Below are positions 51,399 to 60,414 of a stretch of DNA of 64,000 nt, one piece after another. Each line of letters begins with the position of its first letter. Position 1 is the first letter of the stretch. The DNA lies in contig NZ_JAUSZR010000001.1 of the NCBI RefSeq assembly GCF_030817835.1, positions 1,550,001 through 1,614,000 on the forward strand, in the 5' to 3' direction. Source of the stretch: Pseudarthrobacter sp. W1I19. GTDB lineage: Bacteria > Actinomycetota > Actinomycetes > Actinomycetales > Micrococcaceae. The position numbers were made by a program, and so were the translations under genes. Under the pieces are notes generated by a model that saw only the letters and a program-made list of their open reading frames with translations, had not been told where the DNA came from and did not search any database.

Positions 51399-52512
51399 GG
51401 GCAGGCGACTCGAACCACACATCAGCCCTTGTCTGCTCATACTCGGGGTGTCCCTCCTCGTAGTAGACCATGGCGCCCGCGTCACCCTTGACGGTGTAGT
51501 CCCACGGCCCGCTTCCGTCAGCAGTGGCCGACGCCGAGCCCGCGCCATAGGGCTCGTCCGCCGCCAGGTGCCCGGTTGTTTTCGGTGCAGCCGGCTCTGT
51601 GGCCGACGGTCCTGTTTCGAACGCGGGCATTGCCGACGGCGGGTCCTGGGTATGGTCTGCGCCGGTTTCCACCAGCGCAGAGGACTGCGCCCGGTCCTGC
51701 GTTTCCGTTGCTGCGGCGTCGGTGGGGAGTCCAATGCCTGCGCCGCCTGGGGGAGGCGGCACGTCGGAGTTTGAAGCGTTTTGGGTGTGTTCAGTGTGGT
51801 GGGGACCGGCCGCGGACGGCTGCGGGGCGGCGGCTGCCGTGCCGGCGTCCTCCGGTTCTTCCACTGCCGCCGTCTCAGCCCCGGGAAGGGTAGGGGCCTG
51901 CGGGGCGGTGTATTCAGCGTGGTGAACCGGCTGCGAGTCCGCGGCGCCCTCATCCGTGGTTTCGGAAGGCACAGCCTCGAACCCCGCCTTCGGGGCCGTC
52001 CCTTCCCGGTGGGACGCGCTTTCACGGGCGGGGGCTGAGCCTGATGCCTCCGACCACTGGGTTTCCCATTCGGCCGCATCCTGGATCCGGCGTTCTTCGC
52101 GGGCGGCACCTACTCCGCTGCCGGCACCTACTCCGCTGCCGGCGACTGCGGCGCCAAGTGCGGACGACCCGGTACCGCTGTGCTGTGCCTCCGCAGCAGG
52201 GGACCTGTCCGGCCTGGCCACCCGCTCGGCCGGCTCCTCCGCGGTGGTGGGCGCTGTGGGCTCTGCCGGGCGGCCGAATCCCGCCGCGCTGGCAATACCA
52301 GTGGTACCCGCGGCCTCGGCGGACGCTGCGGCGCTGCCGCCGGAGAGTGCACCGTCAGTCCGGGTACTACCATCGACGCCGGGCCTTTCCGCCTGCCCGG
52401 CGGCCCGGTCCGGGGATGACTCCCGGGCGGCAGCGGACTTTTTGGCGTTCAGCCGCCACCACACAACACCCGCCAAAACAGCGAGCAGAATGATCAAGAA
52501 GACAGCTTCCAT
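51352..52512 (-). CDS. membrane-anchored protein with C-terminal sunset-like domain
   Basis: A 386-residue protein of unknown function. An N-terminal membrane helix (AVFLIILLAVLAGVVWW, residues 3-19) is followed by about 300 residues of Ala/Glu/Thr/Pro-rich low-complexity, probably disordered chain. The last 45 residues form a small domain, VKGDAGAMVYYEEGHPEYE continuing RADVWFESPAHAEAAGFRAP, matching the sunset domain seen in actinobacterial proteins such as the ArfC-type channel accessory protein. The start has an AAGGGA ribosome site. The 3' end overlaps the sugar dehydrogenase start. Confidence 0.8.
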   Translation of the reverse strand: MEAVFLIILLAVLAGVVWWRLNAKKSAAARESSPDRAAGQAERPGVDGSTRTDGALSGGSAAASAEAAGTTGIASAAGFGRPAEPTAPTTAEEPAERVARPDRSPAAEAQHSGTGSSALGAAVAGSGVGAGSGVGAAREERRIQDAAEWETQWSEASGSAPARESASHREGTAPKAGFEAVPSETTDEGAADSQPVHHAEYTAPQAPTLPGAETAAVEEPEDAGTAAAAPQPSAAGPHHTEHTQNASNSDVPPPPGGAGIGLPTDAAATETQDRAQSSALVETGADHTQDPPSAMPAFETGPSATEPAAPKTTGHLAADEPYGAGSASATADGSGPWDYTVKGDAGAMVYYEEGHPEYEQTRADVWFESPAHAEAAGFRAPRRRRI

Positions 52513-52723
52513 GGCAATCCCTTCAGTCGGTTGGGCAAGCTCCTTTGCCCGACGCTACGTCGGGTCCAGATCGCTGTCCAGCACTTTGACCTGCCGCGAC
52601 GCCGTGTGCCGCGGACACTGCAGGTGGCGCTCTGTCCAGGCGGGGCGGCAACACGACGTCCGTCAGCCGGCGCGCCGGGCGCACCGTTGCGCCACGCCAC
52701 AAAAGCCATGGGGCAAGGGGGAG

Positions 52724-52742
52724 CATCTCACTATGCGAGATG
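52724..52742. promoter_or_regulatory. palindrome upstream of ilvD, candidate branched-chain regulator site
   Basis: CATCTC and GAGATG around ACTATGC. On the minus strand it reads CATAGTGAGATG, which resembles my recollection of the IclR-type LtbR/NdgR site near leucine genes in Actinobacteria. The half ATCTCAC also occurs before ilvB (54747). It lies about 95 bp upstream of the ilvD start. Confidence 0.4.
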
Positions 52743-52824
52743 ACAGTCCACTATCTGATCGGAAATATTCCCGGTTTTGCGCTTAACCGGCCCGGGTCTG
52801 TCGTCGCGCCGTTCCGCGGAGCCA

Positions 52825-52830
52825 TAGACT
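52825..52830 (+). promoter_or_regulatory. -10 box TAGACT of the leaderless ilvD promoter
   Basis: TAGACT ends 7 nt before the ATG at 52838. Confidence 0.55.
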
Positions 52831-52837
52831 TTCCCCT

Positions 52838-54559
52838 ATGAGTGAGGACACCCTGGTGGGAACCGACAGCAAGCCTGACATCAAGCCGCGCAGCCGGGTA
52901 GTTACTGACGGCATTCACGCTGCTCCGGCCCGCGGCATGTTCCGCGCCGTCGGCATGGGCGATGACGACTTCGCCAAGCCCCAGGTGGGTGTCGCCAGCT
53001 CCTGGAACGAAATCACCCCCTGCAACCTCTCCCTGAACCGGCTGGCCCAGGGCGCCAAGGAAGGGGTCCACGCCGGCGGTGGGTTCCCCATGCAGTTCGG
53101 CACTATCTCGGTCTCGGACGGCATCTCCATGGGACACGAAGGCATGCACTTCTCACTGGTTTCCCGCGAAGTCATTGCCGACTCCGTGGAAACCGTGATG
53201 CAAGCCGAGCGCATCGATGGCTCGGTCCTGTTGGCCGGCTGTGACAAGTCCCTCCCGGGGATGCTCATGGCGGCCGCCCGCCTGGACCTGTCCAGCGTCT
53301 TCCTCTACGCCGGCTCCATCATGCCCGGCTGGGTCAAGCTCGAGGACGGCTCCGAAAAGGAAGTCACGCTCATCGACGCCTTCGAAGCTGTTGGCGCCTG
53401 CGCCGCCGGCAAGATGAGCATGGAAGACCTGACCCGCATCGAAAAAGCCATCTGCCCCGGCGAAGGCGCCTGCGGCGGCATGTACACGGCGAACACCATG
53501 GCCTGCATCGGCGAGGCCCTGGGCATGTCCCTGCCGGGCTCGGCCGCCCCGCCCTCGGCAGACCGCCGTCGTGATGAATTCGCCCGCAAGTCCGGCGAAG
53601 CGGTAGTCAACCTGCTGCGCAAAGGCATTACCGCCCGCGACATCATGACCAAGAAGGCGTTTGAGAACGCCATCGCCGTCACCATGGCCTTCGGCGGTTC
53701 CACCAACGCCGTCCTGCACCTGCTGGCCATCGCCCGCGAGGCGGAGGTGGAGCTCACCCTTGACGACTTCAACCGCATTGGCGACAAGATCCCGCACCTG
53801 GGTGACCTCAAGCCTTTCGGCCGCTACGTGATGACCGACGTCGACAAGATCGGCGGCGTGCCCGTCATCATGCGCGCTTTGCTCGACGCCGGCCTGCTGC
53901 ACGGCGACTGCCTGACTGTCACGGGCAAGACCGTGGCCGAAAACCTCGAAGCCATCAACCCGCCCGACCTTGACGGCAAGATCCTGCGCGCACTGGACAA
54001 CCCGATCCACAAGACCGGCGGCATCACCATCCTGCACGGCACCATGGCCCCGGAGGGCGCGGTGGTGAAGAGCGCAGGTTTTGACGCCGACGTTTTTGAA
54101 GGCACAGCACGTGTCTTCGAACGGGAACAGGGCGCCCTCGACGCGCTGGACAACGGCAAGATCCACGCCGGCGACGTTGTGGTCATCCGGTATGAAGGAC
54201 CCAAGGGCGGGCCGGGCATGCGCGAAATGCTTGCCATCACCGGCGCCATTAAGGGTGCGGGCCTGGGCAAGGACGTCCTGCTCCTCACGGACGGCCGGTT
54301 CTCCGGCGGCACCACGGGCCTGTGCATTGGCCACGTCGCTCCGGAAGCGGTCGACGGCGGCCCGATCGCCTTCGTGAAGGACGGCGACCGGATCCGCGTG
54401 GACATCGCAGCCCGCAGCTTCGACCTCCTGGTGGACGAGGCGGAGCTCGAAGCCCGCAAGGTGGGCTGGGAGCCACTGCCCGCCAGGTACACCAAGGGTG
54501 TCCTCGCCAAGTACGCCAAGCTGGTACACAGCGCCAGTACAGGCGCATATTGCGGCTAA
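52838..54559 (+). CDS. ilvD: dihydroxy-acid dehydratase
   Basis: Dehydrates dihydroxyisovalerate and dihydroxymethylvalerate in valine and isoleucine synthesis, using an Fe-S cluster. It has 573 residues. Candidate cluster cysteines lie in [25 protein letters not shown] and [16 protein letters not shown], the family pattern. The C-terminal [21 protein letters not shown] block is also intact. TAGACT 7 nt before the ATG predicts a leaderless mRNA, and a 17-bp hairpin closes the transcript, so ilvD is a single-gene unit separate from ilvBNC. Confidence 0.96.
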   Translation: MSEDTLVGTDSKPDIKPRSRVVTDGIHAAPARGMFRAVGMGDDDFAKPQVGVASSWNEITPCNLSLNRLAQGAKEGVHAGGGFPMQFGTISVSDGISMGHEGMHFSLVSREVIADSVETVMQAERIDGSVLLAGCDKSLPGMLMAAARLDLSSVFLYAGSIMPGWVKLEDGSEKEVTLIDAFEAVGACAAGKMSMEDLTRIEKAICPGEGACGGMYTANTMACIGEALGMSLPGSAAPPSADRRRDEFARKSGEAVVNLLRKGITARDIMTKKAFENAIAVTMAFGGSTNAVLHLLAIAREAEVELTLDDFNRIGDKIPHLGDLKPFGRYVMTDVDKIGGVPVIMRALLDAGLLHGDCLTVTGKTVAENLEAINPPDLDGKILRALDNPIHKTGGITILHGTMAPEGAVVKSAGFDADVFEGTARVFEREQGALDALDNGKIHAGDVVVIRYEGPKGGPGMREMLAITGAIKGAGLGKDVLLLTDGRFSGGTTGLCIGHVAPEAVDGGPIAFVKDGDRIRVDIAARSFDLLVDEAELEARKVGWEPLPARYTKGVLAKYAKLVHSASTGAYCG

Positions 54560-54565
54560 GGCCTA

Positions 54566-54602
54566 CCCAAGGGATTCGGCGCTGGGCGCCGAATCCCTTG
54601 GG
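54566..54602 (+). terminator. terminator of ilvD
   Basis: A perfect 17-bp stem (54566-54582 with 54586-54602) with a 3-nt loop, 7 nt after the ilvD stop codon. There is no U-tract. Confidence 0.75.
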
Positions 54603-54670
54603 GCCCTCGGCCTCAGCCTTATTAAGCCCTGCCGCTTTTTGCGGTTGGCTACAGTAGGGCGGGTGGGGGT

Positions 54671-54691
54671 TGATCCTGTACGGCAGGATCA
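54671..54691. repeat. palindrome upstream of the ilvB leader
   Basis: TGATCCTG-TACGG-CAGGATCA, perfect 8-bp arms. It could be an operator for the ilvBNC promoter. A TACAGT at 54650 could be a -10 box that would place it in an RNA leader instead. Confidence 0.4.
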
Positions 54692-54715
54692 GTTAGTGGA
54701 CAATGAGGTCCACAT

Positions 54716-54766
54716 GGTGAGATCGGGTGGTGCCTCGTTGACACGTATCTCACCAGAGGGAAAACT
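54716..54766 (+). promoter_or_regulatory. ilvBNC promoter with inverted repeat
   Basis: TTGACA (54738-54743), a 17-nt spacer and AAAACT (54761-54766) sit 6 nt before the leader-peptide ATG, the same spacing as the leaderless genes here. An inverted repeat GGTGAGAT (54716) / ATCTCACC (54747) flanks the -35 box and enters the spacer, a good place for a repressor. Confidence 0.5.
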
Positions 54767-54772
54767 GAACGC

Positions 54773-54841
54773 ATGACTTTCGTTACCAGCTGCGCCGCTG
54801 CAGATGCAGTCGTCGTCCTTGCCAAGCGCGTGGCACATTAG
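54773..54841 (+). CDS. ilvB leader peptide (attenuator)
   Basis: A 22-codon frame, too short for routine gene calling, containing GTC-GTC-GTC-CTT-type codons that read Val-Val-Val-Leu (residues 13-16) plus a Val at residue 4 and another at residue 20. It lies 25 nt before an intrinsic terminator and 111 nt before ilvB. Scarce charged tRNA-Val or tRNA-Leu would stall a ribosome here. The flanking arms CGTTACCAG (54781-54789) and CTGGTAACG (54844-54852) pair perfectly, one inside the frame and one just after it, and so can couple ribosome position to RNA folding. Confidence 0.8.
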   Translation: MTFVTSCAAADAVVVLAKRVAH

Positions 54842-54865
54842 CCCTGGTAACGAACCGTCACGCGC

Positions 54866-54907
54866 AAACCCCTCGAAGAGCCGCCAGGCTGAGGGGTTTT
54901 TTTATTT
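54866..54907 (+). terminator. ilvB attenuator terminator
   Basis: AAACCCCTC (54866-54874) pairs with GAGGGGTTT (54891-54899), followed by a T-rich tail to 54907. It lies between the leader peptide and ilvB, the one terminator here with a long U-tract. Confidence 0.88.
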
Positions 54908-54952
54908 CCCGCAGTTTCCGTGTAACACAGATGATCCACAAGGAAGAGTCCG

Positions 54953-56860
54953 ATGAGCAAAGGATCGCCGATCAGCCCCTCGCTGATGGCTACCAAGTCC
55001 GCTGGAGCCCCCAAGGCTCCGGAACGCGCCGACCGTACGGCTGACCACGCCGTCGTCGTCGCCGACCTTGCTGCCGCCTCTCCTGTCCTTGGGCCGAACA
55101 ACGTTGTACCCCCAACGGTGATGACCGGCTCGCAAGCTATTGTCCGCTCGCTCGAAGAACTCGGCGTCGACGATATTTTCGGTTTGCCCGGTGGCGCGAT
55201 CCTGCCCACCTACGACCCCTTGATGGCCTCCAGCATGAATCACGTCCTGGTCCGTCACGAACAGGGAGCCGGCCACGCCGCGCAAGGCTACGCCATGGTC
55301 ACCGGGCGGGTGGGCGTCTGTATCGCCACCTCGGGCCCCGGCGCCACCAACCTCGTTACCGCCATCATGGATGCCCACATGGACTCCGTGCCGCTGGTGG
55401 CCATCACCGGCCAGGTGTCCAGCGGTGTGATCGGCACCGACGCCTTCCAGGAAGCGGACATTGTGGGCATCACCATGCCCATCACCAAGCACTCCTTCCT
55501 GGTGACCGACCCCAACGACATCCCGCACGTGATGGCGGAGGCCTTCCACCTGGCCTCGACCGGACGTCCGGGTCCCGTCCTGGTGGACGTGGCCAAGGAC
55601 GCCCAGGTGGGCCAGATGACCTTCTCCTGGCCGCCGCGGGTGGACCTGCCCGGCTACCGACCTGTTACCCGCGGGCACAACAAGCAGGTACGTGAAGCTG
55701 CCAAGCTGATCGCCGCAGCCCGCAAGCCGGTCCTGTACGTGGGCGGCGGTGTTGTAAAGGCACATGCCTCCACAGAGCTGCTGGCACTTGCCGAAGCAAC
55801 CGGGGCTCCCGTTGTCACCACGCTGATGGCAAAGGGTGCCTTCCCCGACTCCCACCCGCAGCACATGGGAATGCCGGGCATGCACGGGAGCGTCTCGGCT
55901 GTGACCGCCCTGCAGCAGTCCGACCTCCTCATCACCCTCGGCGCCCGGTTTGATGACCGCGTGACGGGTGTGCTGAAGACATTCGCCCCTAACGCCAAGG
56001 TCATCCACGCCGACATCGATCCGGCCGAAATCTCCAAGAACCGCACGGCGGACGTACCCATCGTGGGCTCGGTCAAGGAGATCATTCCTGAGCTGACCGA
56101 CGCCGTCCGCACCCAGTTCGAGGCATCAGGCACTCCGGACCTCACCACCTGGTGGGCATTCCTGAACAACCTGAAGGAAACCTACCCGCTGGGCTGGACC
56201 GAACCGGAAGACGGACTGACCGCCCCACAGAAGGTCATCGAGCGGATCGGCGCCCTGACCGGGCCGGAAGGCATCTACGTGGCGGGCGTTGGCCAGCACC
56301 AGATGTGGGCGGCGCAGTTCATCAAGTACGAGCGCCCGCACGCCTGGCTGAACTCGGGCGGAGCCGGCACCATGGGCTACGCCGTCCCGGCCGCCATGGG
56401 CGCCAAGGTGGGGGAGCCGGACCGCGTGGTCTGGGCCATCGACGGCGACGGCTGCTTCCAGATGACCAACCAGGAACTGGCCACCTGCGCCATCAACAAA
56501 ATCCCCATCAAGGTTGCCGTCATCAACAACTCCTCCCTGGGTATGGTGCGCCAGTGGCAGACCCTCTTCTATGAGGGCCGCTATTCAAACACCGACCTCA
56601 ACACCGGCCATGACACCGTCCGCATCCCGGACTTCGTCAAGCTGGGGGAGGCCTACGGCTGCGCCTCGTTCCGCTGCGAACGCGATGAGGACATCGACGC
56701 CACCATCCAGAAGGCACTCGAAATCAACGACCGCCCGGTGGTCATCGACTTCGTGGTGAGCCCCAACTCCATGGTGTGGCCGATGGTGCCCGCCGGCGTG
56801 AGCAACGACCAGATCCAGGTTGCCCGCAACATGACCCCGGAATGGGAAGAAGAGGACTGA
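54953..56860 (+). CDS. ilvB: acetolactate synthase large subunit
   Basis: ThDP-dependent enzyme joining two pyruvates, or pyruvate and 2-oxobutyrate, at the start of valine/leucine/isoleucine synthesis. It has 635 residues. The N-terminal domain has [15 protein letters not shown] and the catalytic Glu in [15 protein letters not shown]. The ThDP-Mg motif is [13 protein letters not shown] running to [11 protein letters not shown]. The first 45 residues are a variable Ala-rich lead, usual in actinobacterial AHAS. The AAGGAAGAG ribosome site supports 54953. It is first in ilvBNC and controlled by the upstream attenuator. Confidence 0.96.
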   Translation: MSKGSPISPSLMATKSAGAPKAPERADRTADHAVVVADLAAASPVLGPNNVVPPTVMTGSQAIVRSLEELGVDDIFGLPGGAILPTYDPLMASSMNHVLVRHEQGAGHAAQGYAMVTGRVGVCIATSGPGATNLVTAIMDAHMDSVPLVAITGQVSSGVIGTDAFQEADIVGITMPITKHSFLVTDPNDIPHVMAEAFHLASTGRPGPVLVDVAKDAQVGQMTFSWPPRVDLPGYRPVTRGHNKQVREAAKLIAAARKPVLYVGGGVVKAHASTELLALAEATGAPVVTTLMAKGAFPDSHPQHMGMPGMHGSVSAVTALQQSDLLITLGARFDDRVTGVLKTFAPNAKVIHADIDPAEISKNRTADVPIVGSVKEIIPELTDAVRTQFEASGTPDLTTWWAFLNNLKETYPLGWTEPEDGLTAPQKVIERIGALTGPEGIYVAGVGQHQMWAAQFIKYERPHAWLNSGGAGTMGYAVPAAMGAKVGEPDRVVWAIDGDGCFQMTNQELATCAINKIPIKVAVINNSSLGMVRQWQTLFYEGRYSNTDLNTGHDTVRIPDFVKLGEAYGCASFRCERDEDIDATIQKALEINDRPVVIDFVVSPNSMVWPMVPAGVSNDQIQVARNMTPEWEEED

Positions 56861-56862
56861 CC

Positions 56863-58493
<1,631 letters not shown>

Positions 58494-58524
58494 AGGGTTC
58501 CTGACCTACTAAATGGGCGACGTG

Positions 58525-58562
58525 AGGCCGGGTTCACACTTAACAATGTGAGCCCGGCCTTT
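58525..58562 (+). terminator. terminator of ilvBNC
   Basis: A 14-bp stem (58525-58538 with 58547-58560, one G-U pair) with a short T run, 31 nt after the ilvC stop. Confidence 0.78.
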
Positions 58563-58571
58563 CCGTCGGCC

Positions 58572-58577
58572 TAGACT
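58572..58577 (+). promoter_or_regulatory. -10 box TAGACT of serA
   Basis: TAGACT lies 37 nt before the GTG at 58615, just after the ilvC terminator, leaving a leader of about 30 nt with an AGAGGAT ribosome site. Confidence 0.45.
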
Positions 58578-58614
58578 TGTTCCATCCCCAGGACTGCAAC
58601 GCAGAGGATCAGCC

Positions 58615-60204
58615 GTGTCAAAACCCGTAGTACTGCTCGCCGAAGAACTTTCCCCCGCCACCATTGAGGCCCTCGGCCCGGACTTCGAAATCCGCCAGAC
58701 CGACGGCGCTGACCGCTCCCAGCTGCTTTCTGCCATCGGTGACGTTGACGCGATCCTGGTCCGTTCCGCCACCCAGGTGGACGCCGAGGCAATCACCGCG
58801 GCGAAGAACCTGAAGGTCATCGCCCGCGCCGGCGTGGGCCTGGACAACGTGGACATCAAGGCCGCCACCCAGGCCGGCGTCATGGTGGTCAACGCCCCCA
58901 CCTCCAACATCGTCTCCGCCGCCGAGCTCACCGTGGGCCACATCCTCAGCCTGGCCCGCCACATTCCGCAGGCCAGCGCAGCCCTCAAGGACGGCGAGTG
59001 GAAGCGCTCCAAGTACACCGGCATCGAACTGTTCGAAAAGAAGATCGGCATCATCGGCCTCGGCCGCATCGGCGCCCTGGTGGCAGCCCGCCTGAAGGGC
59101 TTCGACACCAAGATCCTTGCGTACGATCCCTACATCACCTCCGCCCGGGCAGCGCAGCTCGGCGTGCAACTGGTTACCCTGGACGAGCTCCTGGCGCAGT
59201 CCGACTTCATCACCATCCACATGCCCAAGACCCCTGAAACCGTGGGCATGCTCGGCGCAGATGCGTTCAAGAAGATGAAGAACACCGCCTACGTGGTGAA
59301 CGTTGCCCGCGGCGGCCTGGTGGACGAGGAAGCACTCTTCACCGCCCTGCAGGACGGTGAGATCGCCGGTGCCGGCGTGGACGTCTTCGCCAAGGAGCCC
59401 AGCACCGACCTGCCGTTCTTCAAGCTGGACAACGTGGTGGTCACCCCCCACCTCGGTGCGTCCACCGACGAAGCCCAGGAAAAGGCCGGCGTCTCAGTGG
59501 CCAAGTCCGTCCGCCTCGCCCTCGCAGGCGAGCTGGTTCCCGACGCCGTCAACGTCGCCGGCGGCATCATCGCCCCGGACGTCCGCCCGGGCATCCCGCT
59601 GATCGAGAAGCTGGGCCGGATCTTCACCGCCCTTACCCACGACTCCCTGACGCAGTTCGACGTCGAGGTGGCCGGCGAGATCTCCTCCCTGGACGTCAAG
59701 GTCCTGGAGCTGGCGGCACTGAAGGGCATCTTCGCCGACGTCGTCACCGAACAGGTCTCCTACGTCAACGCCCCGGTCATCGCCGAGCAGCGCGGCATCA
59801 ACGTCCGCCTGATCACCACCCCGGAGACGGAGTCCTACCGGAACGTCCTGACGCTGCGCGGGGCACTCAGCGACGGCAGCCAGATCTCCGTGGCCGGTAC
59901 CCTGACCGGTCCCAAGCAGATCGAAAAGCTGGTGGGCATCAACGGTTTCGAAGTTGAAATTCCCATCAGCGAGCACCTTGTGGTGGTCGCCTACACCGAC
60001 CGTCCCGGCGTGATCGGCACTATCGGCCACATCCTGGGCATGAACAACATCAACATCGCCGGCATGCAGGTGGCGCGCCACGACCAGGGCGGCCAGGTGC
60101 TCGCGCTGCTGACCATCGACAGCTCCGTGCCCCAGCAGGTCCTGGATGCCATCAAGGCCGGCATCGGCGCCGAGATGGTCCGGGAAGTGGACCTGGAGGA
60201 CTAA
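58615..60204 (+). CDS. serA: D-3-phosphoglycerate dehydrogenase
   Basis: Catalyses the first step of serine synthesis. It has 529 residues, the long type with an intervening domain and a C-terminal ACT domain (about 455-529, starting near LVVVAYTDRPGVIG). The Rossmann motif is IGIIGLGRIGALVAARL and the substrate loop is ARGGLVDEEALF; the catalytic Arg/Glu/His set is in the usual places. The GTG at 58615 is preceded by AGAGGAT. Neighbouring ilvC places it in an amino-acid biosynthesis block, but it has its own promoter. Confidence 0.96.
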   Translation: MSKPVVLLAEELSPATIEALGPDFEIRQTDGADRSQLLSAIGDVDAILVRSATQVDAEAITAAKNLKVIARAGVGLDNVDIKAATQAGVMVVNAPTSNIVSAAELTVGHILSLARHIPQASAALKDGEWKRSKYTGIELFEKKIGIIGLGRIGALVAARLKGFDTKILAYDPYITSARAAQLGVQLVTLDELLAQSDFITIHMPKTPETVGMLGADAFKKMKNTAYVVNVARGGLVDEEALFTALQDGEIAGAGVDVFAKEPSTDLPFFKLDNVVVTPHLGASTDEAQEKAGVSVAKSVRLALAGELVPDAVNVAGGIIAPDVRPGIPLIEKLGRIFTALTHDSLTQFDVEVAGEISSLDVKVLELAALKGIFADVVTEQVSYVNAPVIAEQRGINVRLITTPETESYRNVLTLRGALSDGSQISVAGTLTGPKQIEKLVGINGFEVEIPISEHLVVVAYTDRPGVIGTIGHILGMNNINIAGMQVARHDQGGQVLALLTIDSSVPQQVLDAIKAGIGAEMVREVDLED

Positions 60205-60265
60205 GCCCAGGGGGAAACGCCGAAGCGTCGGCCTCCGCTCGGCGCGTCCGGGCGGGCCACGTATG

Positions 60266-60328
60266 ATTGGCCGGTCTGCTTACAATGGCTGGGTCCTTAC
60301 TGGGGACCATGCCGGCAGGCCGGCCAAT
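60266..60328 (+). terminator. possible serA terminator, nested hairpin
   Basis: A 14-bp stem with one G-U pair (60266-60279 with 60315-60328), with GGTCC/GGACC pairing inside the loop and a short TTTT after it. It lies 62 nt past the serA stop and could instead be a regulatory structure before the ABC permease. Confidence 0.45.
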
Positions 60329-60414
60329 ACCTTTTGCACATCCGTCCGTAATCGCCCACGTCCGCCGCGCGCGGACTCGAATGTGCGCACGCAATCCAGG
60401 TTTCAGGGAGTTCA

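Larger units (their letters stand above)
52513..52837. other. intergenic region upstream of ilvD
   Basis: A 325-bp divergent gap without a credible gene. It contains the palindrome at 52724-52742 and the ilvD -10 box at 52825; nothing else is recognised. The first 15 bp hold the ribosome site of the minus-strand sunset-domain gene. Confidence 0.6.

Noticed and set aside
52044..52786. Plus-strand frames antisense to the sunset-domain gene
   Set aside because: Low-complexity Pro/Arg/Ser frames mirroring the repetitive linker of the real gene.
54498..54776. 92-codon plus-strand frame between ilvD and ilvB
   Set aside because: It crosses the ilvD terminator and the ilvB promoter and has no family motif; the 22-codon leader in another frame explains the region better.
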